Part shown: positions 30,899 through 39,851 of the stretch, piece by piece
Numbering within the stretch: position 1 is the first letter of the stretch
How the letters are laid out: every line of letters starts with the position of its first letter
Origin: Syngnathus acus
Lineage: Eukaryota > Chordata > Actinopteri > Syngnathiformes > Syngnathidae
NCBI RefSeq assembly: GCF_901709675.1
Contig: NW_023590221.1
Coordinates: forward strand, 267,219-331,218
Direction of reading: 5' to 3'
Length of the DNA stretch: 64,000 bases
Notes under the pieces: generated by a model
What the model saw: the letters and a program-made list of their open reading frames with translations, nothing else
Database searches by the model: none
Told to the model about the DNA's origin: nothing
Program-made: the position numbers and the translations under genes

Positions 30899-32535
30899 AC
30901 CGTATTTTTCGGAATATAAGTCGCGTTCTTTTTTCATACTTTGGGTGGGGGGGCGACTTATACTCAGGAGCGACTTATATGTGAATTTTCTCACAAATTT
31001 ATACTTGATCATGAACACTTTACTTACTTACTAGTATAGTTGATTCCTTCACACGTAATTTTCATTTCAAACCGCATGAGGGCGCACTATGGCTGTGGAA
31101 TAATTGGAGCCTCACTGACAATGAGTTCCATTCACTGACTTCCAAAGTCGGGAGATTTAGTGATTTGGAGTGACACAGATTATTCGATAAACTTATTATT
31201 TATGTTATAGTTATTTGATATGTAGTTTATTTAGAGTAGCAACGTGAATGTTGTTAGACTTCAGTAGTTTCCAATTTTGTAGGGAGGCCGTGAAGGCAGC
31301 AGGGGAAGGGGTGTGGGGGCGGAACGAGCGATCCTGGGCGCTTGCGTGTGTTGGCTCACATGTTGAGCTCTTGATTTGTGAAATAAAGAGCCGGCCTGTT
31401 ACCAAACCCACGTCTTGCTTGGTACTTCGGTAACGCTACAATATAGTTATATACGTAGATCTGTGGAATAATTGGAGCCGCCAACTGACAACGAGGCTGA
31501 CATCAGCGCCGCACGTAGGTCCGGAATCGACAGCTGTTTATTTTTGGGGGTTTTTGACACAGGGGATGAATATTCCGGTGGATTTAATGATTTGGAGTGA
31601 CACGGATGGTTTGTTAAAATTGTTGTTTATATTACATTAATTTAATATCTCTAGTCTGACGTCTGTGGCACACGTAGTCTTTCCGGCGTCAGCTTTTTTT
31701 TTTTTTGTCTTTTTTTTTTTCTCAAGTGACACGGAAGACGAAGATTCTGATGGATTTATTGATTTGGAGTAACACGGATGGTTCGATAAATTTGTTGTTT
31801 ATATTATTGTCATTTCATACATAGTTTATATATTGTTATATGGGCCTGTAGAAATTTTTAACTGTAACGCGCCGCTGATGTCGGGCTTGTATACATGAAG
31901 GAGAACCAACTCGATCGATGGCTTTAATGATTTGGAGTGACACAGATAGTTTGATAAAGGTGTTATTTATGTTATAGTTATTTGAATAACTGTTATTGTT
32001 ACATCAGGAGGCGGCTCGGTGACGCACTGGGTAGCACGTCCGCCTCACAGTTAGGAGGGTGCGGGTTCGATTCCACCTCCGGCCCTCCCTGTGCGGAGTT
32101 TGCATGTTCTCCCCGAGCCCGCGTGGGTTTTCTCCTGGCACTCCGGTTTCCTCCCACATCCCAAAAACATGCTTGGTAGGCCGATTGAAGACTCCAAATT
32201 GTCCCTAGGTGTGAGTGCGAGTGCAAATGGTTGTTTGTCTCTGTGTGCCCTGCGATTGGCTGGCAACCGGTTCAGGGTGTCCCCCGCCTACTGCCCGATG
32301 ACGGCTGGGATAGGCTCCAGCACGCCCGCGACCCCCGTGGGGACTAAGCGGTTCAGAAAATGGATGGATGGATGGATGTTACATCAGGCCCGTTCTCAGC
32401 TTCTCGTTTGTGTTTATGTCACGTTAGCATACCGTATCGTTTAGCCTGTTGTTGCTCGTTCTTGTCTGTTCTTGGTGTTGGGTTTTGTCAAATAAATTTC
32501 CCCCAAAATACGACTAATACTCCGGAGCGACTTAT
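30899..32535 (+). repeat. CGTATTTTTCGG repeat with four degenerate internal units
   Basis: It begins CCGTATTTTTCGGAATATAAGTCGC. Degenerate units with GATTTGGAGTGACAC recur at about 31160, 31590, 31765 and 31932, each followed by TTTATRTTATAGTTATTTGATA-like sequence, at roughly 170-430-bp spacing. A closing ACTCCGGAGCGACTTATATATGA-like end lies near 32517. A SINE is nested within. No coding potential. Confidence 0.6.
32008..32378 (+). mobile_element. tRNA-derived SINE (HE1/V-SINE-like), TSD TTACATCAG
   Basis: The 371-bp SINE has a tRNA-like head with box A and box B-like GGGTTCGATTCC. The conserved body has GTGCGGAGTTTGCATGTTCTCCCC and GGTTTCCTCCCACATCC, and a (GGAT)n tail follows. A perfect 9-bp duplication TTACATCAG lies at 31999-32007 and 32379-32387. 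The body is the widespread fish and shark HE1-type sequence. Confidence 0.88.
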
Positions 32536-32540
32536 ATATG

Positions 32541-32634
32541 AGAGAACGCTCACGGAACACATGCGCGCGTAACTATTATGTGGATTTTAACCGTCTGTAA
32601 AGGTTTCTAAAACAGTTCTGAAATGGGGCAATCT
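32541..32634 (-). repeat. Inverted copy of the ERV env 3' end
   Basis: The minus strand matches 30445-30533 (end of the env frame plus about 40 bp of flank) with a handful of differences. Such a short inverted copy 2 kb away suggests a local rearrangement rather than a second provirus. Confidence 0.8.
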
Positions 32635-32689
32635 GCTGGTCCAGTTCGCATATGCCTGCCTTCATGTTTAGAGAGCACTACCTTTAGGG

Positions 32690-32815
32690 GGAGCATTAGA
32701 GATTAAAGGTGAGGGGGTTATGGTAGGCGGGTTAGCAGGTTAAGGGTTAATTATTAGGGTTTGGTAATTGTTGGGGTTTTAGGGTTAGCGTTAGGGCTTG
32801 AAGTTGGGGAATTGG
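32690..32815 (+). repeat. TTAGGG-like degenerate tract
   Basis: Irregular GGTTAGGGTTA and GGGTTTTAGGG motifs over about 120 bp. It resembles decayed telomere-type repeat or the CCCTAAC tracts between tRNA units seen in the arms. Confidence 0.45.
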
Positions 32816-32930
32816 GAGCCTTAGGCCAACCAGATTCCATTTATTCCATAAATCACTGACATTCAGTCTTCAGGTCCATGTCACATGGGCTTCCAATCGG
32901 AATGTAACGGTGTCAGCTGGTCTACTATGG

Positions 32931-33003
32931 GGCTCATTGGTGCAGGGGAATGATTCTCGCCTAGGGTTCTTTGATTACCCGGGTTAAACCCCCGGACGAG
33001 CTC
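32931..33003 (+). pseudogene. tRNA-Pro pseudogene
   Basis: GGCTCATTGGTGCAGGGGAATGATTCTCGC and a 3' CCGGGTTAAACCCCCGGACGAGCT frame a tRNA-Pro body. The anticodon region CTAGGGTTCTTTGAT no longer forms a stem and the T loop reads TTAAACC. Not functional. Confidence 0.75.
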
Positions 33004-33093
33004 TTCTTTGAAACACTGTTGTCTATCGTTGTGTGGACTGTTTGATAGGCCAATGTTACACAGAATGTAACATGGTCTGCGAGCTTTCTTTGA

Positions 33094-33503
33094 GGCTCGT
33101 TGGTCTAGGGCAGGGGTGTCAAACTCATATTTGTCGCGGGCCACATTGTAGTCAAAGTTTCCCTCGACGGGCCATTATGACTGTCAACCCAAATAAATAA
33201 ACGCCTCATATTATATACAGTATAAGCTACAAAACAAACTGACAAATAATTGTTTTTTCAAATCAGACTAGTGGAATCTTTTCAAATATTTCAAAAATAA
33301 TTTTAAGAAGATTCTTAAAAGTTACGACAATTTGCAATTTTAGTATGACATAAATTTAATGCACAATTTGTCGTCGCGGGCCACAGAAAATGATACGGTG
33401 GGCCATAACTGGCCCCCGGGCCTCGAGTTTGACACCGGTGGTCTAGGGGTATGAATCTTGCTTTGGGTGTGAGAGGTCCGGGGTTCAACTCCCAGATGAT
33501 CCC
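33094..33503 (+). pseudogene. tRNA-Pro (TGG) gene split by a hAT element
   Basis: The 5' part GGCTCGTTGGTCTAGGG (33094-33110) and the 3' part from 33441 join, after removing one copy of GTCTAGGG, into a tRNA-Pro with anticodon stem CTTGC/GTGAG around loop TTTGGGT (TGG). One T-stem and one acceptor mismatch exist. The insertion lies in the D loop, inside box A. Confidence 0.82.
33111..33440 (+). mobile_element. Short non-autonomous hAT (TSD GTCTAGGG)
   Basis: The 330-bp element has ends CAGGGGTGTCAAACTC and, inverted, CACCGGTGTCAAACTC. GTCTAGGG is duplicated at 33103-33110 and 33441-33448. The interior is AT-rich with GCGGGCCACA near both ends and no coding capacity. Confidence 0.9.
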
Positions 33504-33876
33504 TTTGTTAAAACATTGCTGTTGATCAACTAGCCCCATTTCATCTGAGGTGCATGTCACATGGGCTGTCAATTGAAACGAAACGAGTTGAGTTAATTTA
33601 CTTTGGGTCTCTTAAATCTGTTGTTTTGATTCTCATCACTTGAATCTGCCGTCATGTGTCATCCATTGCACCACTCACCCTACAAGACTGTATCGACTGT
33701 AAACTTGTTTGAAAAACTGTCATTGTCCAAAGGAAGGCTGTTTAGCAACAGTGACCAGCGGACAAATTCAACAAGGTAATTTGATTATACCATAATCCGG
33801 ATTTGAATCGAACACAACCATTAGCCACTACACGATCATGGCCTGTATGCAGTAGCGTTAAAAAGTAGTGCGTATT

Positions 33877-33894
33877 GGCCATGATCGTATAGTG
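33877..33894 (+). pseudogene. tRNA-His 5' fragment
   Basis: GGCCATGATCGTATAGTG matches the first 18 bases of tRNA-His and ends at the start of a hAT. The remainder was not found on the other side. Nearby (33790-33840) a minus-strand tRNA-His-like 3' half is also present. Confidence 0.6.
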
Positions 33895-34187
33895 CAGTGG
33901 TTCCCAAACTTTTGCAGGGTGGCGCCCCCTTTGGCTCCCCAGTGAGTTCCTAGCGCCCCCCCCCAACCCCCCCCCCCCAAAGCACATATGGAAACAAACC
34001 TCTTTCTTGATATTTGGTTTGCTGCAATTTGAAAAGAGAAAGGTTAAACACAAATGTGTATTTCACAAATAAAACCCAATTTAGTATTTAGTAAACCAAT
34101 TTATTTTTTAGCAGTTTTAACTGTTTCAGCAACATAGAATCGTAAATAAACATTCCACCAGTAACCTTCATTCTCTCACACGTAATA

Positions 34188-34397
34188 TTAATGGGATGGA
34201 TGTGCTTGGTGCAGGGACATAAGCTTCTCAACATCAGGCTGGAACTCACTAAGAAGAAGTCGTAGATCCCCGCGGTCAGTAATTTTCAGTCGGTTTCTTT
34301 GCTTGGAAAGAAGCAAGGTGACTGCACTGAAGCCCCGTTCTACTAAATATGATGTTGGGAAGGCAATGAAGTACATCTTGACCTTGTTCCACAGCAC
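34188..34397 (-). pseudogene. hAT transposase C-terminal dimerisation domain
   Basis: The frame encodes FPTSYLVERGFSAVTLLLSK then RNRLKITDRGDLRLLLSEFQPDVEKL, the conserved hAT C-terminal dimerisation segment (SCAND3/ZBED5 type), and stops at 34188. The rest of the transposase is missing. Confidence 0.85.
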
Positions 34398-34419
34398 TTG
34401 ATAGCAGTCAGAGATTTTT

Positions 34420-34860
34420 TATAAATAAATAATACATTTATATAAATAAATAAATAATACATTTATATAAATAAATAAATAATACATTTATAATATCATT
34501 ACCATTACGTTGAATTAGTGGGAGCACTGAGTTTGTTTCTCAGAAACGAGCCGGTCCCATCTAGACGTAATCGGAGACAATGACACCCGAAGTGATTTAA
34601 GGTTTGTCTTTTATTGCAGGATGCTTGGTCTCCATGTGTTGAAGTAGTTTTGAATGCTTCACTGCCTGGTTAGTTAGCCTGTCGCCACATATTAGCTTTG
34701 CGGGCTCGACTGGGGAAACATGTCACGTGACCGGGACGAGTGTCTTGACCTGAATTAATTGATCGTCGATAAAAAAAAAAATTCTGTGCGGCTTGGCGGC
34801 CCGGTACCAAGTGACCCACGGACCGGTACCGGTCCGCGGCCCGGTGGTTGGGGACCACTG
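34420..34860 (-). mobile_element. hAT 3-family internal and terminal fragment
   Basis: It matches hAT 3 (12370-12680 and 13290-13784) but lacks the LINE insertion and about 300 bp near the start of the transposase. It ends with the hAT 3 terminus GTTGGGGACCACTG at 34860. Confidence 0.82.
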
Positions 34861-34871
34861 CCCTAACCAGC

Positions 34872-34912
34872 TCAACACAACACAACACAACACAACACAA
34901 CACAATACAACA
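34872..34912 (+). repeat. (CAACA)n simple repeat
   Basis: Eight or so CAACA units directly after the hAT 3-family terminus. Confidence 0.9.
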
Positions 34913-35180
34913 CGGCGCGTTCTGGCGAGTCCCCAATTTCATGTTGACTTGAACTCAAGATGATGTTGACCGCCAGAATGCGGTTTTTATTATAAGATAA
35001 AATTCTGAACATTACAAGCTTGAAATTACAAACCTGAGCTTTTGCTTTTGTAGTCTATGCTGTCGGATCTGACTGGGCCAGAGCGGCGTGTTGTGTACAA
35101 ATTGACTGCCGCCCCCCTACCGCCCCTTTCTTCCTCACCGCCCCCCCAGATCTTTCCACCGCCCACTTTGGGAACCACTG

Positions 35181-35287
35181 AGTTAGATGAAGTGGCTGGG
35201 GAGAGGGAAGTCTGGGAGTCCCTCCTGAAGCTGCTGCCCCCGCGACCCGACCCCGGATAAGCGGAAGAAGATGGATGGATGGATGGA
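35181..35287 (+). mobile_element. Retroposon 3' end with (GGAT)n tail
   Basis: GGAAGTCTGGGAGTCCCTCCTGAAGC-like sequence, GCGACCCGACCCCGGATAAGCGGAAGAAG and an (ATGG)n tail are a common fish SINE/LINE 3' end. Only about 100 bp remain. Confidence 0.6.
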
Positions 35288-35320
35288 CTTCTTGACAGAT
35301 TAAGTGTATATATAACTACC

Positions 35321-35737
35321 GTATTTTTCGAACTAAAAGTCGCTCCGGAATATACGGCGCATTAGCCATAAAATGCACAATAAAGTGAGAAAAAATATAT
35401 ATATGTCACTCCGGAGTATAAGTCGCATTTTGGGGAAATTTATCCGAAAAATCCAACACCAAGAACAGACATGAACGAGCAACAACAGGCTAAACGATAG
35501 GTATACTAATGTGACATAAACACAAATGAAGAGCTGAGGACGGGCCTGATGTAACATTCAGAGTTATTCAAAAAACTATTACATAAATAACACGTTTATC
35601 AAACTATCTGTGTCACTCCAATTCATTAAGTCCATCGATTGTCCTTTATGGAAACGATGCCACGTATGTGCCGCGCCGCTGACGTCTAAATATTCAAAAT
35701 ATTCCACAGACCCATAAAACGATATATAAAGTATATA
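35321..35737 (+). repeat. CGTATTTTTCG repeat, left part
   Basis: It starts ACCGTATTTTTCGAACTAAAAGTCGC. In inverted orientation it contains the TGTGTCACTCCAA unit (about 35608), matching 51550-51640. It may be the left half of a repeat whose other half lies right of the RTE LINE and ends CGAAAAATACG at about 52466. Confidence 0.5.
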
Positions 35738-35812
35738 TGTGTGTCTGACTTCATAAGTGTGTCTGACTTCATAAGGTGTGTCTGACTTCATAAGTGTGTC
35801 TGACTTCATAAC
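35738..35812 (+). repeat. Tandem repeat, 18-19-bp unit, four copies
   Basis: Four copies of GTGTGTCTGACTTCATAA, nearly perfect. Confidence 0.92.
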
Positions 35813-36447
35813 ACCAAGTCGGGTTGTTGTGATGCGTCTAGTGTGTTGGTGGAGTGCCCAGTGCATGTCACTTCTCATTGTCAACCCTCACCGCTGGCTA
35901 GCAGTATGCGAACGGGAGAGCCGAGTGCGTAAGTCTCTCCCTGCCAGTACATAGCCTCTCTAACAGCAAGCCCTATGTAGTGCCTCCACGCGGCGACACA
36001 TGGTAACCGGGTGGGTACAACACGGACCCAGGCTAAACTACAAGGGACTCAGAGGAGGTTTGGCCCCTAGACGTGCGGCACGCAGGCCCACCGGTGTGTG
36101 GACACGCCCTGGTGCCCACGAACCAGCCCCCAACTATGGGTTAAATAGTACCACTGCCCAGTGGGCTCCTCGGGAGAGGAATGGGCTAAGGGAGTCAACC
36201 CCTACAGAAAATCAATTTCCCCTTGGGTTGGTGTCAGGAAGGGCATCCGGCTGTAAAATGTTTTGCTCCAAAAATTCTCAGTATGGCTAGACAAACCTTG
36301 AGCCTTAAGTACTCCGTGGGCATTTTCATCAGCCTACGACAAAAAGAATGATGGAAAAGGAGGCCAAACCGCAGGTAGATTATACGACGGCCCTCAGCCC
36401 GATGGACTGCGGGGAGGCCTGAACCGGAACAGAGAGGGGCAGGAGGC

Positions 36448-37083
36448 ACGTGTTAGGGTGGCTACATGGAACATCGGCAGCATGTCACACCGATCGGGGG
36501 AGGTGGTTGAGGCTCTACACAGAAGAAGCGTGGATGTCTGCTGTGTCCAGGAGTCGAGATGGAAGGGTGGAAGTGCAAGGATGCTGGATGCAATCGGCAG
36601 AAGGTAGTTCTTCTGGCAAGGCTGCAACGAAGGGACTGGTGGTGTTGGAGTACTTATTGCTGAAAAGTGGATAGATCAAGTGCTAAGCATTAGCAGGGTA
36701 AATGAGCGGATCATCGTTGTGAAGTTGATCGTTGGGAAGCGACTGACAAACGTAATTTCAATCTATGACCCTCAAGTTGGCAGAAGTCAGGACGAGAAGG
36801 ATGCGTTCTGGGACAAGGCCATCATGGTGCTGTCAGGGATCCCCCAGAATGAGGTTATAATTCTGGGAGGTGATCTGAATGGACACGTGGGGAGGGAGTC
36901 AGATGGCTTTGAGGAGGTACATGGGGGACAGGGGTACAGCATGCGGAACGCAGAGGGAGAGAGGATCCTGGAGTTCGGCGACGCACTGGAGCTGGTGCTG
37001 TGCAACACGCTTTTCAAGAAGGACAAAGCCAAATTAGTAACATACAGTTCGGGTGGCTGCAAGAGCACAATAGATTATATCAT
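36448..37083 (+). pseudogene. RTE LINE endonuclease domain
   Basis: Begins VRVATWNIGSMSHRSGEVVE and CCVQESRWKGG (APE endonuclease N-terminus). A small deletion and stop near 36607 break the frame. It continues from about 36650 with GGVGVLIAEKWID, ISIYDPQVG (usually YAPQ), ILGGDLNGHVG and SGGCKSTIDYII, the latter interrupted by the BEL LTR. Confidence 0.85.
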
Positions 37084-37220
37084 TGTAAGGATGTGGATTA
37101 GTGGTTAGGGATGGAGCACTATGGACGAGTCCGGTCAGAGAATCTTGCATCAACTTTATTCTCAACAGCAGTGAGTATATAGGTTTCCAGGAGTGTATGT
37201 TAGTGGGTTTGAGTGTGTAC

Positions 37221-37280
<60 letters not shown>

Positions 37281-37940
37281 TCTATACAGAAGGAAAACAA
37301 AGAGAAATAATGTAATCAGATTATGACAGTCAGATTACATCATCTAATAAACATATGCATAAACAGCCATGTAGGGCATCTCAACCACAACAGCACAATG
37401 CAAGCAACAACAACTGATATACAGGGCAACAAACTTTACCACTGCTACCACCCTTAATGTACATTCAATAAGTGCGTTGCTGCCGCTTTAAGACGTGCAC
37501 TGCTGGCCGACGGCACTCGGTGTCGGTAATAACAACGTATAGTACACAACTGAACTAAACACAGTAATACATTTCTAACGCTATAGGCACACGTTTGACA
37601 AACATATGACGATAGTACGCAGACAACATGGCGGCACCCCGTGCGAAGCCACTAACCACGCACTTATCCCATACAAGTTATATCCGCTCGTACCAGCAAC
37701 AGGAAGTAAACAAAGATATGTTCGCTCCCCCAAGTGTACAGGCCAGCCTGCATAACTCACCTGGGGTTTCATAAACGCACACAAATGTCACGGGAAAAAG
37801 GGGTTTCGTAAGTCCGTTTTCCTCCCTAAGCGCGAGACCAACAAAGGAGCGCGCAGCGTTCTCATAAGCGTCCCGCTTTCTGAGGAGGCATTCAAGTGCA
37901 CCTCGGAAAAGTCGGTGTCGGATCAATAGACTTTCGGACA
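37084..37940 (-). repeat. BEL/Pao 3' LTR
   Basis: 857 bp with a long TG microsatellite (about 37221-37279) that accounts for most of the length excess over the other LTR. It also has an extra CAA in a CAACAACAA tract. Confidence 0.92.
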
Positions 37941-37965
37941 AAGCCGCCCCCAACTGTCCACGTGG
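37941..37965 (-). other. BEL/Pao polypurine-tract region
   Basis: On the minus strand a G-rich TTGGGGGCGGCTT lies directly before the 3' LTR, where plus-strand priming is expected. Confidence 0.5.
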
Positions 37966-37988
37966 CAGTTGAATGAATGGGAGAAAGT

Positions 37989-39386
37989 CTATTTGGTTGT
38001 CCCTTCTTCGTCCTTGTCGTCAACAGCTGGAAGAAGAATGAGTCTGGCGACAGGACGAACATAGATGCGGTCTTTTACCTGAACCGTGGCAGTCCGAATG
38101 CGTCCATCTGCTCCTGAATGCGTCAGGGTAATCCGGCCTACGGGCCTTGATGCGCGGGGGAGTTGAGGATCCACGATTAGGACAACGTCGCCTATGGAGA
38201 GTGCCTTACCATCTTTCCTCCACTTACTACGCTCTTGGAGCCCTGGAAGGTAGTGACTGATGAAGGATGCCCAGAAACGATCGGCGATGAATTGACTGTG
38301 CCTCCATCGTCTCCTTCCTAGGTCACTGGGGTCATAGACAGCTTGAGGAAGGGATGAATCGTGACGACCCATAAGGAGGAGGTTAGGTGTGACTGGGTCA
38401 GGATCCGAGGCATCTGATGACAAATAGCCGAGTGGTTTTGCATTTAATATCCCTTCAACTTCCACTAGAGTTGTCATAAGGACAGATTCAGGAACAGTCT
38501 GGTCTCTAAGGACAACACGGAGCGCAGACTTGATTGATCTCACTTCCCTCTCCCATGTGCCACCAAAGTGCGGCGCACTAGGAGGATTGAATCGGAAGGA
38601 TATTTGCTGTTCAGCAAGTTGGTCTTTCAACTCAGGTGCCATGGCAACGACGGCTTCACGCAACTCCCCCTCACCACCGACAAAGTTGGTGCCATTGTCC
38701 ATGAGAAGCTCAAATGGTCTCCCACGTCGAGAAATGAATCTTCTCAAAGACAACAGGAAAGCGTCCGTGTCCAGGCTCTCCAACAGATCCAGGTGTACCG
38801 AGCGAGTTGTCATGCACTTATACACTATACCCCACCTTTTCTCAGTGCGGCGACCGATCCTCACTTGAAAAGGTCCAAAGCAGTCAACTCCTGTTGAATA
38901 GAATGGTGGCTTATAGAGTCGTAGTCGAGCTGGTGGGTAATCAGCCATCTTCGGTACATCCGGTTTTGCTCTCCATCGTCGACACTCCAGGCATGTATAT
39001 TGATGCTTTCTAATGGCCTCTCGACCACGAATTATCCAGAACCGGCGTCTGAGCTCAGCAAGCACGCGTTCTGGTCCCGGGTGTAGTAGAGAATCATCAG
39101 CATTCTTAATGATGAGCTTAGTCACATGATGACTTGGGTCCATGATAACTGGGTGGATGGTATCCAGGTCTAGTCCTTCAGCATACCTCAATCTACCACC
39201 GACTCTCAGCAGCTCTGTGGTTTTGTCGTATTCTGGTGACAGGGATATAAGACGACTGTTTAACGGAAGCGCACGTCCAACTTTGAGGGCTCTCAATTCA
39301 TCAGCAAAGCAGTCTTCTTGGGCCTTTTGAAGCATATCCAAGATGGCGGCGACCCAGTTGGCCGCGGCCGCTACGGGTCTCAGCAA
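37989..39386 (-). CDS. BEL/Pao integrase portion of Pol
   Basis: The 465-codon frame is the C-terminal part of the polyprotein cut off by the nested LINE; its first 17 or so codons are LINE sequence. Zinc-binding region: LLHPGPERVLAELRRRFW and CLECRRW. Catalytic core: GVDCFGPF (first D), LLMDNGTNFVGG (second D) and PHFGGTWEREVRSIKSALR with the glutamate. The C-terminal part has GDVVLIVDPQLPRASRPVGRI, typical of BEL/Pao integrases. It ends 48 bp before the LTR. All key residues are present, but it is separated from the rest of Pol. Confidence 0.92.
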   Translation of the reverse strand: MLRPVAAAANWVAAILDMLQKAQEDCFADELRALKVGRALPLNSRLISLSPEYDKTTELLRVGGRLRYAEGLDLDTIHPVIMDPSHHVTKLIIKNADDSLLHPGPERVLAELRRRFWIIRGREAIRKHQYTCLECRRWRAKPDVPKMADYPPARLRLYKPPFYSTGVDCFGPFQVRIGRRTEKRWGIVYKCMTTRSVHLDLLESLDTDAFLLSLRRFISRRGRPFELLMDNGTNFVGGEGELREAVVAMAPELKDQLAEQQISFRFNPPSAPHFGGTWEREVRSIKSALRVVLRDQTVPESVLMTTLVEVEGILNAKPLGYLSSDASDPDPVTPNLLLMGRHDSSLPQAVYDPSDLGRRRWRHSQFIADRFWASFISHYLPGLQERSKWRKDGKALSIGDVVLIVDPQLPRASRPVGRITLTHSGADGRIRTATVQVKDRIYVRPVARLILLPAVDDKDEEGTTK

Positions 39387-39567
39387 TCGACAAGTATTTT
39401 CACAAAATATGTCGCCTAGGACACTACAAACAACACAAAGTTTAGTTTATCCATCCAGTAGATTAGTGTATGATCGCCAGCGCCTGCTGGAGGTACGGTC
39501 ATCAAGTGTTTTCGGACTCGTAGCCACGCTTTTTCGTATATATGCATATATAAATATGACGATTTAA
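39343..39567 (+). pseudogene. Family 4 LINE ORF2 N-terminus
   Basis: From the ATG at 39343 the frame runs through VYPSSRLVYDRQRLLEVRSS, which corresponds in position to TFTREALLNIGQSSS of the family 2 LINE. It is then lost in AT-rich sequence. The frame resumes at 39852. Confidence 0.6.
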
Positions 39568-39610
39568 TATTTAGCTAGTTATGCTTGTGTTTATTCATTG
39601 ATGTTTATTC

Positions 39611-39658
<48 letters not shown>

Positions 39659-39836
39659 ATTATTATTTTTTTCTTTCTTAAACACTTGAATAATATTTGA
39701 TGTCACAGCACTTTGTTTGTTGTGCACTTTGATTATACAGGAGTGGAGCTCCTTACAAGCCCTAGGCTTCGTCTCCCTCCCTGCACTGTTATTTGTTATA
39801 ATAATATGTGCTAAACAATAAACTAAACTAAACTAA
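39560..39836 (+). mobile_element. Retroposon fragment with (AAACT)n tail and (AT)n tract
   Basis: An (AT)n run (39617-39652) is followed by GTGCACTTTG and CCCTGCACTGTTATTTG-type sequence and a (TAAAC)n tail at 39818-39838. It interrupts the family 4 ORF and looks like a short retroposed 3' end. Confidence 0.55.
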
Positions 39837-39851
39837 ACTACCCTAGTCTGT

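Larger units (their letters stand above)
33895..35180 (-). mobile_element. hAT element 5, decayed, with nested hAT 3-family fragment
   Basis: The ends are CAGTGGTTCCCAAACTTT and, inverted, CAGTGGTTCCCAAAGTGG. Flanking 8-mers (GTATAGTG and AGTTAGAT) do not match, so the two ends may have been rearranged or come from different copies. It carries a transposase C-terminus at 34188-34397. Confidence 0.7.

Noticed and set aside
32690-32815. Interstitial telomere
   Set aside because: TTAGGG-like words are irregular and never form a run of perfect repeats.
33895-35180. Clean hAT insertion with 8-bp duplication in tRNA-His
   Set aside because: Termini are good, but flanking 8-mers differ and the rest of the tRNA is not found to the right.
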